Positions 17,781 to 27,509 are shown, counted from the stretch's first letter. The stretch: DNA of 64,000 bases from Synechococcus sp. KORDI-52 (GCF_000737595.1 NZ_CP006271.1:1302001-1366000); one strand, 5' to 3'. A program made the numbers and translations. Notes: generated from the letters alone by a model not told the origin.

Positions 17781-17802
17781 TGGTGGGAGCTGACAGCCTT
17801 GT

Positions 17803-18684
17803 GTGTCTCTGTTCGACTGGTTCGCTGATCGCCGCAAGGGTCAGTACGTCGCCAACGTCAAACAGGAACCGGATGAAGGTGATGGCCTGTGGAGCAAATG
17901 TCCGGAGTGTGGCCAGGTCGTTTATCTCAAGGATCTGAAGCTCAATGCCAGTGTCTGCGCCAACTGCGGCTACCACCATCGGATTGACAGTGCCGAGCGC
18001 ATTGCACTGATCGCTGATCCAGACAGTTTTCAGGTGCTGAATGCCGATCTGTCGCCGGTGGACCCCCTCGGCTTCAAAGACCGGCGGGCCTATGCCGACC
18101 GCCTGCGTGAAAGTCAGGCTTCAACGGGGTTGCGAGATGGTGTGGTGACAGGTCTGTGCCGGGTGGAAGGCATTCCCATGGGATTGGCGGCGATGGATTT
18201 CCGCTTCATGGGGGGGTCAATGGGATCGGTGGTCGGCGAAAAGATCACCCGTTTGATCGAGGAGTCCACCGCTCGAAAGCTGCCGCTGCTGATTGTCTGT
18301 GCCTCCGGCGGTGCCCGGATGCAGGAGGGGATGCTCAGTCTGATGCAGATGGCCAAGATCTCGGGCGCGCTGGAACGCCACCGCGATGCCGAGCTGCTCT
18401 ACATGCCCTTGCTCACCCACCCCACCACCGGTGGCGTCACAGCAAGTTTTGCCATGTTGGGCGACCTGATCCTGGCGGAGCCTAAAGCGTTGATTGGCTT
18501 CGCTGGACGCCGCGTGATCGAGCAAACCCTGCGGGAGAAGCTTCCCGACAATTTCCAGACGGCTGAATATCTGCAGGAGCATGGGTTCGTGGACACGATC
18601 GTTCCCCGCACCCAGTTGCGATCCACCCTGGCCAATCTGCTGCGTTTGCATGGCTGTAAACCGATGGAGCTCACCAGCGCATGA
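17803..18684 (+). CDS. accD: Acetyl-CoA carboxylase carboxyltransferase subunit beta
   Basis: The beta subunit of the ACC carboxyltransferase, which with AccA transfers CO2 from biotin to acetyl-CoA for fatty acid synthesis. The 293-residue protein has the N-terminal zinc ribbon (CPECGQ at about residue 34 and CANCGYHHR at about 53), then the crotonase-type domain with [20 protein letters not shown] and [10 protein letters not shown]. The start is GTG at 17803, giving the usual [11 protein letters not shown]-type N-terminus. The stop overlaps the next ATG by 4 bases. Confidence 0.96.
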   Translation: MSLFDWFADRRKGQYVANVKQEPDEGDGLWSKCPECGQVVYLKDLKLNASVCANCGYHHRIDSAERIALIADPDSFQVLNADLSPVDPLGFKDRRAYADRLRESQASTGLRDGVVTGLCRVEGIPMGLAAMDFRFMGGSMGSVVGEKITRLIEESTARKLPLLIVCASGGARMQEGMLSLMQMAKISGALERHRDAELLYMPLLTHPTTGGVTASFAMLGDLILAEPKALIGFAGRRVIEQTLREKLPDNFQTAEYLQEHGFVDTIVPRTQLRSTLANLLRLHGCKPMELTSA

Positions 18685-19052
18685 TCAGGTTGGGTCTTGC
18701 TCTGATGCTGGGGTGGATCTGCTGGGCAGCCCCTGTGTTGGCAGCTCCCGTCGAATGGATTGAGGTTCCCGTCACTGACGCGGGTCAGCAATGGTGGGAT
18801 CGCGGCAGTGTGCGCATGGATCGGGATGGTTTTCGAACGGTGCTGAGCCGGTTCACACCGGCGGCGACAGACGACGGAAATCAGCCTCCTGGGGAGCTCT
18901 ATGTGATGCAACTGGACTGCGCGCAGGGTCTGTATCGCGACAAACAGGTGAATGGGTTGCCGCGCTTTCGTGCCCAATGGCAGCCTGCCGGGGACGACGG
19001 GCTGATCACGTCGGTGATTGAGGCTGTGTGCACCGAACCCCTCTCCAGCTGA
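18681..19052 (+). CDS. Secreted hypothetical protein
   Basis: A 123-residue protein with a clear signal peptide ([21 protein letters not shown]), then a mature domain of about 100 residues with two Cys (DCAQG and EAVCTEP) that may form a disulfide. The pattern resembles small cyanobacterial lumenal or periplasmic proteins of unknown function. It overlaps accD by 4 bases and is followed after 1 base by the oxidoreductase at 19054, so all three are likely translated from one message. Confidence 0.7.
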   Translation: MIRLGLALMLGWICWAAPVLAAPVEWIEVPVTDAGQQWWDRGSVRMDRDGFRTVLSRFTPAATDDGNQPPGELYVMQLDCAQGLYRDKQVNGLPRFRAQWQPAGDDGLITSVIEAVCTEPLSS

Positions 19053-19053
19053 C

Positions 19054-20133
19054 ATGTCTCCACAACCCATTGGTGTTGCCGTTGCCGGACTTGGCTTTGG
19101 AGAGAAGGTGCATCTTCCGGCCCTTGCCGCAGCATCTGATCTTCAGGCGGTTGCGCTCTGGCACCCTCGGCAGGAGCGGCTGGATGCCGCCACGGCCGTT
19201 CATGGGCTGAAGGGGTACACCGACTGGGACGCGCTGTTGGCTGATCCCGCCGTGGAGGCGGTGGTCATTGCGACTCCCCCGGCACCACGCTTTGGCCTGG
19301 CCCGTCGCGCCCTTGAGGCGGGCAAGCACCTCATGCTGGAGAAGCCCATCGCCCTGCATGCCGATCAAGCCAGGGAGTTGCAGCGGCTGGCCATGGCACG
19401 GGGACTGTCGGTGGCTGTGGATTATGAATACCGGGCTGTTCCCTTGTTCATGCAGGCCGCACGCCTTCTGCAGGCCGGTGCTGTCGGCACGCCTTGGCTG
19501 GTGAAGCTCGACTGGCTGATGGGCAGCCGTGCCGATCCTCAGCGCGGCTGGAATTGGTATGCCCAGGCCGATCAGGGCGGAGGTGTGATCGGAGCTTTAG
19601 GCACCCATGCCTGCGACATGCTGAATTGGTTGATCGGCCCCATGGAATCCCTCCAGGCCGTGAACAGCGTCTCGATCAAGCAACGCCCACAGCCTGGGGG
19701 CGGCCTGGCGGCTGTGGATGCCCCCGATGTGTCGCTGCTGCAGGCCGTGTGCCATTGGCAGGGAAGGCCGGAGCAGCCGGTGCCGGCTCAGGTCAGCCTC
19801 AGTTCCGTGTCGCGCAACGGTCGCGGGTTCTGTCTAGATGTGGTGGGGGCCTCGGGATCGCTGCTGCTCAGCAGCACCAATCAGAAGGACTACGTCCATG
19901 GCTTTGAGCTGCAGCATGCCCCGCTCGGTGAGCCCTTCCGCTCGCTGGAGCCGGATGCCGACCTCACCTTCCCGGAAACCTGGTCGGATGGCCGCATCGC
20001 CCCTGTGGCTAGGGTGCTGGGCTGGTGGGCCGAGAGCATCCGCACGGGCCAGCCGATGGTTCCTGGCTTGAGCGAAGGTGTGATGAGCCGGGACGCATGC
20101 GATCGGGTTGAAGCGTCAGTTGCTCACCTTTGA
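19054..20133 (+). CDS. Gfo/Idh/MocA family oxidoreductase
   Basis: A 359-residue NAD(P)-dependent oxidoreductase. The Rossmann domain is at the N-terminus (GVAVAGLGFGEKVHLPAL), with the family hallmark EKPIALHADQARELQ at about residue 100, and a C-terminal substrate domain containing WNWYAQADQGGGVIGALGTHACDM. Family members act on sugars, inositols or biliverdin; the substrate cannot be named. It is divergent from biliverdin reductase in motif detail. The ATG at 19054 follows the previous stop by one base. Confidence 0.85.
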   Translation: MSPQPIGVAVAGLGFGEKVHLPALAAASDLQAVALWHPRQERLDAATAVHGLKGYTDWDALLADPAVEAVVIATPPAPRFGLARRALEAGKHLMLEKPIALHADQARELQRLAMARGLSVAVDYEYRAVPLFMQAARLLQAGAVGTPWLVKLDWLMGSRADPQRGWNWYAQADQGGGVIGALGTHACDMLNWLIGPMESLQAVNSVSIKQRPQPGGGLAAVDAPDVSLLQAVCHWQGRPEQPVPAQVSLSSVSRNGRGFCLDVVGASGSLLLSSTNQKDYVHGFELQHAPLGEPFRSLEPDADLTFPETWSDGRIAPVARVLGWWAESIRTGQPMVPGLSEGVMSRDACDRVEASVAHL

Positions 20134-20153
20134 TTGCGCAAAATGATGCAATC
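20132..20153 (+). terminator. Possible hairpin after the oxidoreductase gene
   Basis: GATTGC (20132-20137) pairs with GCAATC (20148-20153) around a 10-base loop, overlapping the stop codon and followed by TTCTGGTTTC. The T-rich tail is interrupted, so this is a weak candidate. Confidence 0.25.
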
Positions 20154-20243
20154 TTCTGGTTTCAATTCAAGGACCTTTCTGTAACCAAAGTGCCTTTGTT
20201 TTTAGGTTTGTTTTGAAGAATTGGCTTTGTTCGGACCGACGCG

Positions 20244-21311
20244 ATGACTCTTGCGGATTACAGCTCGGAACTGATGGCCACAGCACAAGCCCTTGCTACC
20301 CCTGGCAGGGGGATCCTGGCTGCTGATGAATCGACCAATACGATCGGCAAACGTCTTGGCTCCATCGGGGTCGAGAACACGGAATCGAACCGTCAGGCCT
20401 ACCGCGGAATGCTGTTCACAACAGCAGGCTTGGGTGAATTCATCAGCGGGGCCATCCTGTACGAAGAGACCTTGTTCCAGAGCCACCCCGATGGTGACTC
20501 CATGATCGACAAGCTGGGCAAGCTTGGAATCATCCCGGGAATCAAAGTCGATCAGGGTCTAAAGCCCCTGGCGGGTGGCAACGCCGTCGAAACGCTTTGC
20601 ACCGGCCTTGATGGGTTGGTGGAGCGTGCAGCCGACTATTACGCCCAGGGTGCTCGGTTCGCCAAATGGCGTGCTGTGCTGCAGATCACGGCAGATGGCT
20701 GCCCCTCAGCACTCTCTGTCCGCGAAAACGCTTGGGGCCTGGCCCGTTATGCCCGTTCCGTGCAGGAATCCGGCTTGGTACCCATCGTGGAGCCTGAAAT
20801 CCTGATGGATGGCAACCACAGCATCGAAACCACCGCTCGAATTCAGGAGCGCGTCATTCAGGAGGTATATCACGCCTGCTTCGCCAATGGAGTCTTGCTT
20901 GAGGGCACGCTGCTGAAGCCCTCAATGACCGTTCAAGGTGCGGATTGCCCAGAGAAGGCAGCCCCGGAAACAATCGCAGCCATGACGGTGCGAACCCTGG
21001 AGCGCAGTGTTCCTGCCAGTGTCCCCGGCATTGTGTTTCTCTCTGGAGGCTTGAGTGAGGAAGCAGCTTCGATCTACCTCAATCAGATGAACAGCATTGA
21101 GCGCAAAGCCAAGTGGAACCTCGGCTTCTCCTATGGCCGTGCTCTGCAGCACTCCTGCCTTCAGGGTTGGGGTGGTTCCAACGTCGAAGCCGGCCAGAAA
21201 GCACTGATTGCAAGGGCTCAGGCCAACTCTGAAGCCTCACGCGGCCAGTATGTGGCTGGCTCTCAGCCGTCGTCGGACGAGCAGTTGTTTGTCGCCGGAT
21301 ACACCTACTGA
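20244..21311 (+). CDS. Class I fructose-bisphosphate aldolase
   Basis: A Schiff-base aldolase of 355 residues that interconverts fructose-1,6-bisphosphate with DHAP and GAP (and may act on sedoheptulose bisphosphate). Landmarks are GRGILAADESTNTIGKRL, GMLFTT, GIKVDQG, ARFAKWRAVL with catalytic Lys, IVEPEI, LEGTLLKPSM with the Schiff-base Lys, and FLSGGLSEEAA. It is complete and resembles eukaryote-type class I enzymes. A class II aldolase lies 120 bases downstream on the same strand. About 110 bases separate it from the upstream gene, enough for its own promoter. Confidence 0.93.
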   Translation: MTLADYSSELMATAQALATPGRGILAADESTNTIGKRLGSIGVENTESNRQAYRGMLFTTAGLGEFISGAILYEETLFQSHPDGDSMIDKLGKLGIIPGIKVDQGLKPLAGGNAVETLCTGLDGLVERAADYYAQGARFAKWRAVLQITADGCPSALSVRENAWGLARYARSVQESGLVPIVEPEILMDGNHSIETTARIQERVIQEVYHACFANGVLLEGTLLKPSMTVQGADCPEKAAPETIAAMTVRTLERSVPASVPGIVFLSGGLSEEAASIYLNQMNSIERKAKWNLGFSYGRALQHSCLQGWGGSNVEAGQKALIARAQANSEASRGQYVAGSQPSSDEQLFVAGYTY

Positions 21312-21431
21312 ATTCGTTTCACCAAGCGGTTCGGTGCGTTCGACTGAGTTTGGTGACAATTTGAACACAACTAGGTAAACTCGTCGCCCGGCGGAATCTT
21401 TTCCGTCAAGGTTCCGTATCAGACTTTTCCT

Positions 21432-22505
21432 ATGGCGCTCGTTCCGCTTCGGCTTTTGCTCGACCATGCCGCTGAAAATGGCTACGGCATTCCTGCGTTC
21501 AATGTGAACAATCTGGAGCAGGTCCAGGCGATCATGGAAGCGGCTGATGAGACCGACAGCCCTGTGATCCTCCAGGCCTCCCGTGGAGCCCGTAGCTACG
21601 CCGGCGAGATCTTCCTGCGTCACCTGATCCTGGCCGCCACCGAGACCTATCCCCACATCCCCGTGGTGATGCACCAGGACCACGGCAACGCCCCTGATAC
21701 CTGCTACTCCGCTGCCATCAACGGTTTCACCTCCGTGATGATGGACGGCTCCCTCGAGGCTGACGCCAAGACCCCCGCGAGCTACGACTACAACGTCAAC
21801 GTCACCAAGCAGGTTGTGGACTTCGCCCATTCCGTGGGTGTGAGCGTTGAGGGTGAGCTCGGTTGCCTGGGTTCTCTGGAAACCGGCAAGGGTGAAGCGG
21901 AAGACGGCCACGGTTTCGAGGGCGAGCTGTCCAAGGACATGCTGCTCACCGATCCCGCTGAGGCTGCTGACTTCGTCGCCAAGACCAAGTGCGACGCCCT
22001 GGCCATCGCCATCGGCACCAGCCACGGTGCTTACAAGTTCACCCGCAAGCCCACGGGTGAAGTGCTGGCCATCAGCCGCATCGCTGAGATCCACAAGGCC
22101 ATCCCCAACACCCACCTGGTGATGCATGGCTCCTCCTCCGTTCCCCAGGAATGGCTGGAGATGATCAACAAGCACGGTGGTGCCATCCCCGAGACCTACG
22201 GCGTTCCCGTCGAAGAGATTCAGGAAGGCATCCGCAACGGTGTTCGCAAGGTAAACATCGACACCGACAACCGTCTGGCCTTCACCGCTGCTGTGCGTGA
22301 GGCTGCCATGGCTGACCCCTCCAACTTCGATCCCCGCCACTTCAACAAGCCGGCTCGGAAGTACATGAAGCAGGTCTGCCTGGACCGCTACCAGCAGTTC
22401 TGGGCTGCCGGCAACGCCAGCAAGATCAAACAGGCCAGCATCACCCACTATGCCGGCCTCTACGCCAAGGGCGCGCTTGATCCCAAGGCAGCTGTAGCCG
22501 CCTGA
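21432..22505 (+). CDS. fbaA: Class II fructose-bisphosphate aldolase
   Basis: The zinc-dependent aldolase of the Calvin cycle and gluconeogenesis, unrelated in fold details to class I. The 357-residue protein shows [30 protein letters not shown] with the zinc His and catalytic Asp, [26 protein letters not shown], and [10 protein letters not shown] with [16 protein letters not shown]. It is the cyanobacterial CbbA/CfxA type that also handles sedoheptulose-1,7-bisphosphate. Codon use looks more strongly biased (many C-ending codons) than neighbours, consistent with high expression. A strong terminator follows. Confidence 0.95.
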   Translation: MALVPLRLLLDHAAENGYGIPAFNVNNLEQVQAIMEAADETDSPVILQASRGARSYAGEIFLRHLILAATETYPHIPVVMHQDHGNAPDTCYSAAINGFTSVMMDGSLEADAKTPASYDYNVNVTKQVVDFAHSVGVSVEGELGCLGSLETGKGEAEDGHGFEGELSKDMLLTDPAEAADFVAKTKCDALAIAIGTSHGAYKFTRKPTGEVLAISRIAEIHKAIPNTHLVMHGSSSVPQEWLEMINKHGGAIPETYGVPVEEIQEGIRNGVRKVNIDTDNRLAFTAAVREAAMADPSNFDPRHFNKPARKYMKQVCLDRYQQFWAAGNASKIKQASITHYAGLYAKGALDPKAAVAA

Positions 22506-22528
22506 TTCACGGATTCATTTCGTTGTTT

Positions 22529-22554
22529 GGGGGCCCTTTGGGCCCCCTTTTTTT
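22529..22554 (+). terminator. Intrinsic terminator of fbaA
   Basis: GGGGGCCC (22529-22536) and GGGCCCCC (22540-22547) form a perfect 8-bp G+C stem with a TTT loop, followed by seven T. It lies 23 bases after the fbaA stop and separates it from the convergent gene at 22583. Confidence 0.92.
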
Positions 22555-22582
22555 GTGGATGGCTGATGCCGATGATGACGGC

Positions 22583-23749
22583 TTATGGATTCTGGATCTG
22601 CAGGTCGATTCGATTGTTGTTCTTACGGTTTTCCGCTTCGATCACAATCTCTTCAGGATCTGCGATCACGGTGATCAACTGTCTGCCGCTGGGGAGTGGC
22701 AATGACAGGCTGAACTCTTCGCTTTCGCCCGCATTTAACCAAGGGATTCTGATGTAACGACGACTGCTGAAGCGGTCATTGATCACAACGACAACGCCGA
22801 CATCACTGACGTCCATTTCGCCCGCATTCACAACACGAAAACGAAGGATTTCATCGTCGTAGCTGATCTTTTCGATGGCCATATCGCTTCCCAGGGCCCT
22901 GAGCGACTGGAGCGGATAGAGCCAGAGGCGTTCGAGTTGTTTGAGTCGGGTTGAAGCATGTTCATGGTGAAGGTGCCCCCCAAAGCTCAGGTCGGTGCTG
23001 CATCCGTGGAGATGCAAGTGGGCACCCGGCTGTGGAACGGTGACACGCCCGAGCTCCGGTTCTGTGTCAAAAAAACCACAGCAATCCCAATGCATCTTGC
23101 TTCCCAGATATCGGATTGCATCGTTGGTGCTCTCTGGGGGCTGCGACGACAGTCGGTAGTGCTGGAGCATGTCGTAGATGCTTTGACCATCTCTTGATGC
23201 TCCGGCTTCACTGGTGGCGACCGTCATGTTGCGCCGCTGCTGGCCCATGCACAGCTTTGAGGCCACGGTGATCACCAGTTCATGCCAGTTGGTCAGCATC
23301 CGCACCCCGTAGATGGGTGCGGCCTCGAGGGTTCCGGACCGTTGCCCCTGGGCAATCGCTTCTGCCACCAGGGTTTGGAGCGCTGTGTTTTCGGAGGGGC
23401 CGAGCGATTCAATGGCGACGGGACGTCGCAGGCTGGTGGCATCCCTTGTGAAGCACACATAGGGGAAGTGGCCACTCCCATCGCCGGAGGAGAGTTTGAC
23501 GATGCTGCCGTCATGGGCGACGCAACGCCAGATGGCCGATGTGGATGCGTTCTCCAGAAGAAAGCTCAGTTCACCGTTGTCAACGCTGGTCGTGGTCCCA
23601 AGCCCCAGCACGTCGCCTTGCAGAGGAATCCGTTCCAACGGCAGATGTTCGCGGACATCGCCCTGAATCAGATCGGACACCGTGTTCGCGATGGTGAGGT
23701 CGGCCACGACGTTGAGCTGCGCTGGTCCACCGCTAGCGGTAAAGCACAC
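22583..23749 (-). CDS. Acetolactate-decarboxylase-like domain fused to a CARDB domain
   Basis: A 388-residue protein. Residues about 1-265 resemble alpha-acetolactate decarboxylase (BudA): VVADLTIANTVSDLIQGDV, GDVLGLGTTTSVDNGEL, and the zinc-site pattern H-x-H-x10-H ending in GGH (AHLHLHGCSTDLSFGGH, spacing as in BudA). Residues about 290-388 look like a CARDB beta-sandwich: FRVVNAGEMDVSDVGVVV, WLNAGESEEF and a final DPEEIVIEAENRKNN. The family enzyme makes acetoin from acetolactate; activity here is unproven and no acetolactate synthase is adjacent. The start is GTG, 25 bases after the peptidase gene, so it is probably the last gene of the purS-purQ-S66 unit. Confidence 0.62.
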   Translation of the reverse strand: MCFTASGGPAQLNVVADLTIANTVSDLIQGDVREHLPLERIPLQGDVLGLGTTTSVDNGELSFLLENASTSAIWRCVAHDGSIVKLSSGDGSGHFPYVCFTRDATSLRRPVAIESLGPSENTALQTLVAEAIAQGQRSGTLEAAPIYGVRMLTNWHELVITVASKLCMGQQRRNMTVATSEAGASRDGQSIYDMLQHYRLSSQPPESTNDAIRYLGSKMHWDCCGFFDTEPELGRVTVPQPGAHLHLHGCSTDLSFGGHLHHEHASTRLKQLERLWLYPLQSLRALGSDMAIEKISYDDEILRFRVVNAGEMDVSDVGVVVVINDRFSSRRYIRIPWLNAGESEEFSLSLPLPSGRQLITVIADPEEIVIEAENRKNNNRIDLQIQNP

Positions 23750-23774
23750 GAAGCACCACGGCTTTACCCCGGGA

Positions 23775-24731
23775 TCAAGCCATCAGGCTGAGCAGACCAC
23801 GCCCTCCATCCAGTTGCGCCTCGGCCCCCAGAGGCAAGGCCTGGTTGGGGCGTCCGTGGCCCACTGGCACATTGAGCACAAGCGGAATGCCCAGATCGCC
23901 CAGGCGTTCCTCCAGGATCTCCTCCATTGTGAAATCACCGGGCAGGATGTCGTCCTTGGCCCAGCTGAAGCGTCCGCAGGCTACCCCCGCCAGGTCTTGC
24001 AACAGCCCAGCGCTTCTCCACTGGGTCAGCATGCGGTCGACCCGATAAGGCGCTTCTCCAACGTCTTCCAGCACCAGGATGGCGCCCTTGAGGGTGGGAA
24101 GCCAGGGTGTGCCGATCAGATGGGTCGCCACGGTCAGGTTGGTGACCACCAGGGGGCCACGAGCGATCCCCCGCCGTCTTGGTTCGCCTTGCAGTGGCGC
24201 CACCGGACGCCCACACAGCAGATCCACGGTTCGTTGCCACTGCGCATCCGTGCCGCCGCTTGAACCATGAATGGCCCCCGGCAGGCCAGCGGCCCACTGA
24301 GCCAGCAGCAGGGAGCTGGTGTCGGAGAAGCCGAGGCTCCATTTGGGCCGTCGCGGAAAGCGGAAACCGGCTTCGAGCACACGGGCAGCCCCCCAGCCAC
24401 CCCCCAGGGTCAGCACGGCGTCAACCGTTGGATCATTCCAGGCCGCTGTCAGATCGCTGACGCGCTGCCGGTCGGTTCCGGAGAAGTAGCGCCATTGACG
24501 GGTGACTCCTGCGGGGATCTCCAGCCGCCACTCCTGCTCATGGCAGCGGTCGAGCAGCGGTTGCAGATCGGTCTCTGGATCCATCCATGTGCCGGGGTTC
24601 ACAGCCCGGATGCGTGATCCCGGTTTCAGGGGGGCCAACCCCTGCTCTGCTCCCCTGGCCATGGGGGAGAGGAGGGCCGTGGTGACGGTGGATGCCCCTG
24701 AAATCAGCAGCGAGCGGCGGGTTGGCATCAA
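23775..24731 (-). CDS. LD-carboxypeptidase, peptidase family S66
   Basis: A 318-residue serine peptidase of the LdcA/MccF family. It begins with a twin-arginine-like signal ([12 protein letters not shown]...SPMARGA), so it is probably exported folded. The catalytic triad is visible: Ser in [10 protein letters not shown], Glu in [15 protein letters not shown] and His in [15 protein letters not shown]. Cyanobacterial family members probably trim the tetrapeptide of recycled or periplasmic muropeptides; MccF-like members cleave peptide conjugates. The start overlaps the purQ stop by 4 bases, so translation is coupled to the purine genes although the functions differ. Confidence 0.87.
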   Translation of the reverse strand: MMPTRRSLLISGASTVTTALLSPMARGAEQGLAPLKPGSRIRAVNPGTWMDPETDLQPLLDRCHEQEWRLEIPAGVTRQWRYFSGTDRQRVSDLTAAWNDPTVDAVLTLGGGWGAARVLEAGFRFPRRPKWSLGFSDTSSLLLAQWAAGLPGAIHGSSGGTDAQWQRTVDLLCGRPVAPLQGEPRRRGIARGPLVVTNLTVATHLIGTPWLPTLKGAILVLEDVGEAPYRVDRMLTQWRSAGLLQDLAGVACGRFSWAKDDILPGDFTMEEILEERLGDLGIPLVLNVPVGHGRPNQALPLGAEAQLDGGRGLLSLMA

Positions 24732-25384
24732 CCCACCAGGGCTTCGAGCATGCCTCGACCGTCGGTGCCTCCGGTGGCTGGATCACAAGCCCGTTCCGGG
24801 TGGGGCATCAGCCCCAGAACCGTGCCGCTGGTGTTGGTGATGCCAGCGATGTCGGCCACGGATCCATTGGGGTTGTTCCCGTAGCTGAGGGCAATGGCGT
24901 CGTCGTCCTGAAGCTGTTTCAGCGTGTCGTCACTGCACTGGTAACGGCCTTCTCCATGGGCGATGGGCAGGGTGAGCCTCCCGCCACACTCGGCGTACTT
25001 CTGGGTCCAGGCCGTGCGCTGACTCACCACCTTGAGAGGGGCGTCTTCACAGATGAAGTGCAGGTCCCGGTTTCGGGTGAGGGCACCGGGCAGCAAGCCC
25101 AGTTCTGTCAGCACCTGGAATCCGTTGCAGATCCCGAGCACGCGGCCGCCCTTGGCTGCAAAATCAATCAGCGACTGCAGGGCTGGTGCGAAGCGGGCAA
25201 TGGCACCGCAACGCAGGTAGTCGCCATAGCTGAAACCGCCCGGCAGAACAATGGCATCCAAGCCACTCAGGTCGGTCTCTTCATGCCAGACCCGGCGGGT
25301 GCTCATGCCCAGGCACCCCTCGGTGGCCCACTGCACATCCCGATCGCAGTTCGAGCCGGGAAAAACGATCACCCCGATGCTCAT
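24728..25384 (-). CDS. purQ: Phosphoribosylformylglycinamidine synthase, glutaminase subunit
   Basis: The class I glutaminase subunit of FGAM synthase in purine biosynthesis; it supplies ammonia to PurL in complex with PurS. The 218 residues include [24 protein letters not shown], the nucleophile Cys in LGICNGFQ, and the final [12 protein letters not shown] with catalytic His and Glu. It overlaps purS at its 5' end and the S66 peptidase at its 3' end by 4 bases each. Confidence 0.96.
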   Translation of the reverse strand: MSIGVIVFPGSNCDRDVQWATEGCLGMSTRRVWHEETDLSGLDAIVLPGGFSYGDYLRCGAIARFAPALQSLIDFAAKGGRVLGICNGFQVLTELGLLPGALTRNRDLHFICEDAPLKVVSQRTAWTQKYAECGGRLTLPIAHGEGRYQCSDDTLKQLQDDDAIALSYGNNPNGSVADIAGITNTSGTVLGLMPHPERACDPATGGTDGRGMLEALVG

Positions 25385-25635
25385 GAGTGCTGCAGCTCCA
25401 GCGTCCAGTCTTCGATCACGGGGTTGGCCAGCAGACGATCACTGAGCAGTTCCAACCTGCGGCGTGCCTCCGTTTCATCGGGAGCCTCCAGCTCCATTTC
25501 CACGGCTTTGCCGATCCGCAATTTGCTGAGGCCCTCCACCCCAAGACGTTCAGCGGCACCGCGCGCGGCTTCTCCGGCAGGATCGAGCACGGAGGGGCGC
25601 AGACGCACAAGGACGCGGGCTTGAAAACGCGGCAC
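25381..25635 (-). CDS. purS: Phosphoribosylformylglycinamidine synthase, PurS subunit
   Basis: The small PurS component that bridges PurQ and PurL. From the GTG at 25635 it has 84 residues, the normal size: [21 protein letters not shown], then [15 protein letters not shown] and [10 protein letters not shown]. Longer starts upstream (up to 25761) would add an unusual, non-homologous N-terminus and overlap the divergent gene. The stop overlaps purQ by 4 bases. Confidence 0.9.
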   Translation of the reverse strand: MPRFQARVLVRLRPSVLDPAGEAARGAAERLGVEGLSKLRIGKAVEMELEAPDETEARRRLELLSDRLLANPVIEDWTLELQHS

Positions 25636-25776
25636 GATCAGCAACTGGTCTGATCGAATCCTGACAGAGACCAAACCCTCACCCAACCCTGAAGAGTTCC
25701 GGTGCTCCTCGCGGGCGTGACCATCGCCTGGTCGCATGGTGAAGAGGAGGCCTCTGGCCACCGTGCTGCCCTGGGC

Positions 25777-26106
25777 GTGTCTGTGCTTCGCATCCAGTTT
25801 TGGACCCTTGTGCTGCTGCTGTTCGGCAGTGCTGCAGGCGGCGTCTCCGCCGCCGCGGCCACGATGCGTTGCCGCATTGGTCAGCAGCCCTGGAGTCCCT
25901 GCCGCATGGTCGTCGCGCGTTCAGGTCAGCGCTGGGCGTTGACCTGGGATCAGCAGCGCGTCGACTTCGTCCATGACGGCAGCGGTCAGATGATGGTGCG
26001 GGTTGGTCGGAATCAAGCCTGGCAGCAGGTGCAACCCTTCTGGACGGCGGATCGAAGTCTCTGTTGGGGTTCTGTCTGCGCGACCGGTGCCATCCCGTTG
26101 GAGTGA
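25777..26106 (+). CDS. Secreted hypothetical protein
   Basis: A protein of about 109 residues with a signal peptide (RIQFWTLVLLLFGSAAGGVSA), then a mature region of about 80 residues containing four Cys (MRCRIG, SPCRMV, SLCWGSVC) that could form two disulfides. Such small cysteine-paired proteins are common in marine picocyanobacteria. The start is GTG at 25777 or 25783. It is divergent from purS. No named family is recognised. Confidence 0.62.
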   Translation: MSVLRIQFWTLVLLLFGSAAGGVSAAAATMRCRIGQQPWSPCRMVVARSGQRWALTWDQQRVDFVHDGSGQMMVRVGRNQAWQQVQPFWTADRSLCWGSVCATGAIPLE

Positions 26107-26135
26107 GGGCGAAGTGATAAATCTGTTGCGGAATC

Positions 26136-26459
26136 ATGTTGCCAATGGCTGTTTTTTCTCTCTCCTGTTCCACCTGCGGAACAGCCATTGAGATTCCAGG
26201 GCGATACGGCTTCAAGTTGAAAAACGCCGGCATCACCAACACGGTGTGCACCAGCTGCCGCCAGGGCTCTTTTTTGGAATCAAGGCGCGACAACACGTCC
26301 CATCAGGGAAGCCTCGGGGTGAGCCCTGCTCAGCGTCACCTGCTGCCCTTCGCCGCTGCGGTTGCGGGACTGGCCCTGTTGATCGGTGGTGTTCTCTGGC
26401 GTTCGGCAGCCCTGCCCCCTCAGGATGCTTTGCCGGTGAGCGAATCGCCCTCCAGATAA
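26136..26459 (+). CDS. Small zinc-ribbon membrane protein
   Basis: A 107-residue protein with an N-terminal pair of Cys motifs (SCSTCGT at about residue 12 and CTSCR at about 39) that form a zinc ribbon, then a hydrophobic segment (about 71-88, PFAAAVAGLALLIGGVLW) and a short tail. It resembles regulatory or assembly proteins that anchor a zinc ribbon to the membrane. No family is recognised. The last 40 bases overlap the convergent mscS. Start may be ATG at 26136 or 26145. Confidence 0.62.
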   Translation: MLPMAVFSLSCSTCGTAIEIPGRYGFKLKNAGITNTVCTSCRQGSFLESRRDNTSHQGSLGVSPAQRHLLPFAAAVAGLALLIGGVLWRSAALPPQDALPVSESPSR

Positions 26460-27445
26460 AGCGTCTGGCTCGGGAATGCAAATTGGATGCCCGCTTGGGC
26501 AAAGGCGTCCATGATCCCGAGATTGATGGCTTGCTGTTCGTTCAGTGCAACGGTGAAATCGCGTGTATCGATGTAATAAACCAACTCAAAATTGAGACTC
26601 GAATCGGCGAATTCCGTGAAGTGGCAGCGGTCGAAGCGGCTGTGCTCCTGAGCATCAATGATGGATTGAATCAAACTGGGCACAGCCTTCATCTGATCCA
26701 GTGATGTGTCGTAAGTGACGCCAATCGAATAGATCATGCGTCGTTGTGCCATTTTGGCGAAATTGAGGATGGTGGAGCTCGTCAGCGATGAGTTGCTCAT
26801 GACGACTTGTTCACCACGCAGGCTGCGAAGATGGGTGGAGCGCACACCGATTCGTTCAACGGTTGCTGAAGTTGACCCCACTGAAATGAACTGACCCACC
26901 GAAAACGGTTTGTCCAGAAGAATCATCAAATAGGCAAACAACTCCTGCGCCGGCTCCTTCAGGGCCAGGCCGAGGCCGATGCCGCCTGCACTGAGCAAGC
27001 CCCAGATCACCGTCATCTTCACGCCCAGACTCTGAAAAAGCACCAGGGCACCGATGCCCCAGACCACCGCTCTGAGCAGTGGCAATAAATTCTGAAGCAA
27101 CTGTTCGAGATCTGAAGCGCCAGTTCGTCTGGCAACACCTGTGAGGAACCGTGAACCAACCCGATTCACAAGACGAATCAGAACGATAGTTCCAATAACC
27201 CTCAGGGCCGTGTCATAGACCCACTCCACGTTGATGGGTAAACCAAGTTCCTCCATGTTGAGGATCAGCACCATGACAACCCCGAGTGGTATCAGCGAAT
27301 CCGCCAGGGCATTCAGAACAAAGTCGTCAAAGCTGGTTTTGCTTTTCTTGGTGAAGCGAGGCAAAACTTTCCGGCATAACAACGACAAAAACAGGGTGAC
27401 GCTGATGCCGATCAGAACCTTGACCAAGAACACACCCAGATTCAT
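26420..27445 (-). CDS. mscS: Small-conductance mechanosensitive channel family protein
   Basis: A 341-residue MscS-family protein that gates on membrane tension and protects from hypo-osmotic shock. It has an N-terminal membrane segment (residues 5-25), two or three further segments (about 50-170) and the pore-lining helix rich in Gly and Ala (LLSAGGIGLGLALKEPAQELFAYLMILLDKPF), then the beta domain (VGQFISVGSTSATVERIGVRSTHLRSLRGE) and a soluble C-terminal cage. The architecture is the three-TM MscS type with an added N-terminal extension. It is convergent with the zinc-ribbon gene. Confidence 0.9.
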   Translation of the reverse strand: MNLGVFLVKVLIGISVTLFLSLLCRKVLPRFTKKSKTSFDDFVLNALADSLIPLGVVMVLILNMEELGLPINVEWVYDTALRVIGTIVLIRLVNRVGSRFLTGVARRTGASDLEQLLQNLLPLLRAVVWGIGALVLFQSLGVKMTVIWGLLSAGGIGLGLALKEPAQELFAYLMILLDKPFSVGQFISVGSTSATVERIGVRSTHLRSLRGEQVVMSNSSLTSSTILNFAKMAQRRMIYSIGVTYDTSLDQMKAVPSLIQSIIDAQEHSRFDRCHFTEFADSSLNFELVYYIDTRDFTVALNEQQAINLGIMDAFAQAGIQFAFPSQTLYLEGDSLTGKAS

Positions 27446-27509
27446 GTCGTCTGCCGTTTTGAGGCTGAATTGTGTAGTGGATGGAGGAGTCTGGCAAGAA
27501 CCCTTCCGC

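Noticed and set aside
21237-22448. 403-codon minus-strand ORF opposite class II aldolase
   Set aside because: Low-complexity Gly/Val/His-rich shadow of a highly codon-biased gene; the plus strand encodes the complete aldolase.
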